Positions 62,577 to 64,000 of a stretch of 64,000 nucleotides of DNA are shown here, one piece after another. The translations under genes and the position numbers were made by a program. This DNA comes from Synaphobranchus kaupii (taxonomy: Eukaryota > Chordata > Actinopteri > Anguilliformes > Synaphobranchidae): NCBI GenBank assembly GCA_029718625.1, contig CM056396.1, forward strand, positions 25,979,616 through 26,043,615, written 5' to 3'. The notes under the pieces are model-generated. The model ran no database searches and was not told where the DNA came from. It was given only the letters and a program-made list of their open reading frames with translations. Position 1 is the first letter of the stretch. Every line of letters begins with the position of its first letter.

Positions 62577-63055
62577 CGTTTTACATCCAGATAGAATCGC
62601 ATGCTAAGATAGTTACTGTTTTACGTCCAGATAGAATCGCAAGCTAAGATATTTACTGTTTTACGTCCAGATAGAATCGCAAGCTAAGATAGTTACTGTT
62701 TTACGTCCAGATAGAATCGCAAGCTAAGATATTTACTGTTTTACGTCCAGATAGAATCGCAAGCTAAGATATTTACTGTTTTACGTCCAGATAGAATCGC
62801 AAGCTAAGATAGTTACTGTTTTACGTCCAGATAGAATCGCAAGCTAGGATAGTTACTGTTTTACGTCCAGATAGAATCGCAAGCTAAGATAGTTACTGTT
62901 TTACGTCCAGATAGAATCGCAAGCTAAGATAGTTACTGCTTTACGTCCAGATAGAATCGCAAGCTAGGATAGTTACTGTTTTACGTCCAGATAGAATCGC
63001 AAGCTAAGATAGTTACTGTTTTACGTCCAGATAGAATCGCAAGCTAAGATAGTTC
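62577..63055 (+). repeat. 40-bp minisatellite, 12 copies
   Basis: The unit begins TTTTACGTCCAGATAGAATC and continues GCAAGCTAAGATAGTTACTG, with A/T and A/G variants at single sites. Confidence 0.98.
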
Positions 63056-63159
63056 GCTTCCACAAATATGATTTGTGCGCCCAGGTATTTGCTTCTTTAT
63101 AAGCTGCACGCTGAACTGATTAGCCACTGCTGATCATTGCACACAAGATTGCTTACCTC

Positions 63160-63330
63160 TCTTTCAGAGATATCATTGCATGCTAAGCTGTTTTGCTGCC
63201 ATAGACATCATAGCACATTAAGTTTGTGGATATCATTGCATGCTAAGATAGTTAATTCCTATGGATATAATTGCATGCTAAACTAGTTTGTTTCTTTAGA
63301 TGTCATAGCCTATACGCTAGCTTAAAACGA
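63160..63330 (+). repeat. diverged relatives of the 40-bp unit
   Basis: Three or four degenerate copies built on GATATCATTGCATGCTAAG with ATAGTT. They resemble AGATAGAATCGCAAGCTAAG of the adjacent array but have drifted in sequence and spacing. Confidence 0.55.
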
Positions 63331-63360
63331 CAGTCTTCTTCATTCAACCTTAGCAGGTTT

Positions 63361-63371
63361 TACACACACAC

Positions 63372-63411
<40 letters not shown>
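63361..63411 (+). repeat. (CA)n microsatellite
   Basis: CA tract with one AAC interruption. Confidence 0.93.
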
Positions 63412-63412
<1 letters not shown>

Positions 63413-63764
63413 CACCTGTTCACAAACTCACATTAAGCATATGGTGTTAAAGAAGTGCTTTATTGAATACAGAAGCTGCAGTTATATTTGCCATCTGTAA
63501 AAAACAAATTTAATGCAAATTAACAAAGTTAAACAAATGCATTGATGCTCATTAATTGTTGATGCATATTTAATAAGTGCTTCAAAACAACAGAAGGGTT
63601 TTTATACAAACCCAATACAGTCCCTTCTCTCAAAAGACAATTGTTTTTAGTTGCATGTGGAAGATTACAAAATTATGAAATTCTGTACATTATTATATTT
63701 CATTGTTAAATGATGAATTGAGTTATACTCATCTACACTTTCATTGCACCTTTTTCCACAGAGA
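63412..63764. other. AT-rich unique sequence
   Basis: Nothing recognised. Confidence 0.4.
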
Positions 63765-63845
63765 TTCCACACACACACACGCGCGCACACTCACACGTAC
63801 ACACACACACACACACACACACAAACGCACAGACAAGTACAAATC

Positions 63846-63876
<31 letters not shown>

Positions 63877-64000
63877 GCGTGCACACTCACACACACCTCA
63901 CACACACACACACAAACGCACACAATCACACGGACAAGTACAAATCCAAACACACACACACGCGCGCACACTCACACGTGTACACACACACACACACACA
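63765..64000 (+). repeat. (CA)n-based repeat reaching the window edge
   Basis: CA tracts separated by GCGCGCAC and ACAAGTACAAATCCAAAC segments. The latter recurs about every 115 bp (63834 and 63937), so it is a compound array with a longer period, truncated by the window end. Confidence 0.93.

Overview
The window is vertebrate nuclear DNA, most likely from a teleost fish. The evidence is a TRIL homologue in a single open frame, teleost-type Rex1/CR1-like and L2-like LINEs, a Tc1-type inverted-repeat element, and four good tRNA-derived SINE copies. The SINEs share with the L2 copy a 3' tail (stem-loop CGCTC-TGGATAA-GAGCG plus TGTAA repeats) like that of the eel UnaL2/UnaSINE families. I see no prokaryotic features, rRNA, bona fide tRNA genes or CRISPR arrays.

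Only two protein-coding genes are supported. tril (52511-54649, +) is complete and intronless: signal peptide, 13 leucine-rich repeats, an FNIII-like domain, one membrane span and a conserved tail. A short segment at 36840-36870 (-) reads as the first coding exon of chn2 (beta-chimaerin), with a good start context and a GTGAGT donor. CHN2 and TRIL are near neighbours with divergent transcription in mammals (human order CREB5-TRIL-CPVL-CHN2), so the pair supports both calls. If correct, roughly positions 1-36840 are chn2 first intron and 37-52 kb is the intergenic space. No CPVL exon was recognised there.

About half of the window is tandem repeat. From left to right: GT/GA/GGC arrays (0-3 kb); a 40-bp array carrying AATAAA in most units (3.6-4.9 kb); 15-bp and 21-bp arrays (5.6-6.5 kb); a 31-bp array (8.5-9.4 kb); a 3.75-kb G/T-only array with a 15-bp core (9.4-13.2 kb); a 5.9-kb 35-bp array with higher-order structure (14.1-20.0 kb); a 17-bp array (20.0-20.5 kb); a 42-bp array (21.8-24.0 kb); a 5.5-kb 36-bp array ending at a 500-N assembly gap (29.9-35.9 kb); two divergent LINE copies (38.1-43.4 kb); a cluster of five short arrays (44.5-46.8 kb); a 30-bp array (48.3-50.7 kb); tril; a 1170-bp almost perfectly palindromic Tc1-type element (55.5-56.7 kb); and 30-, 36-, ~30-, 49- and 40-bp arrays (57-63 kb). 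Nearly all long open frames in the window are by-products of array periods divisible by three.

I did not find a convincing new gene system. The most unusual items are the giant palindrome, the nested higher-order organisation of the 35-bp and G/T arrays, the dense poly(A)-signal arrays, and a SINE insertion inside a pre-existing minisatellite. Copy numbers and identities were estimated by eye.
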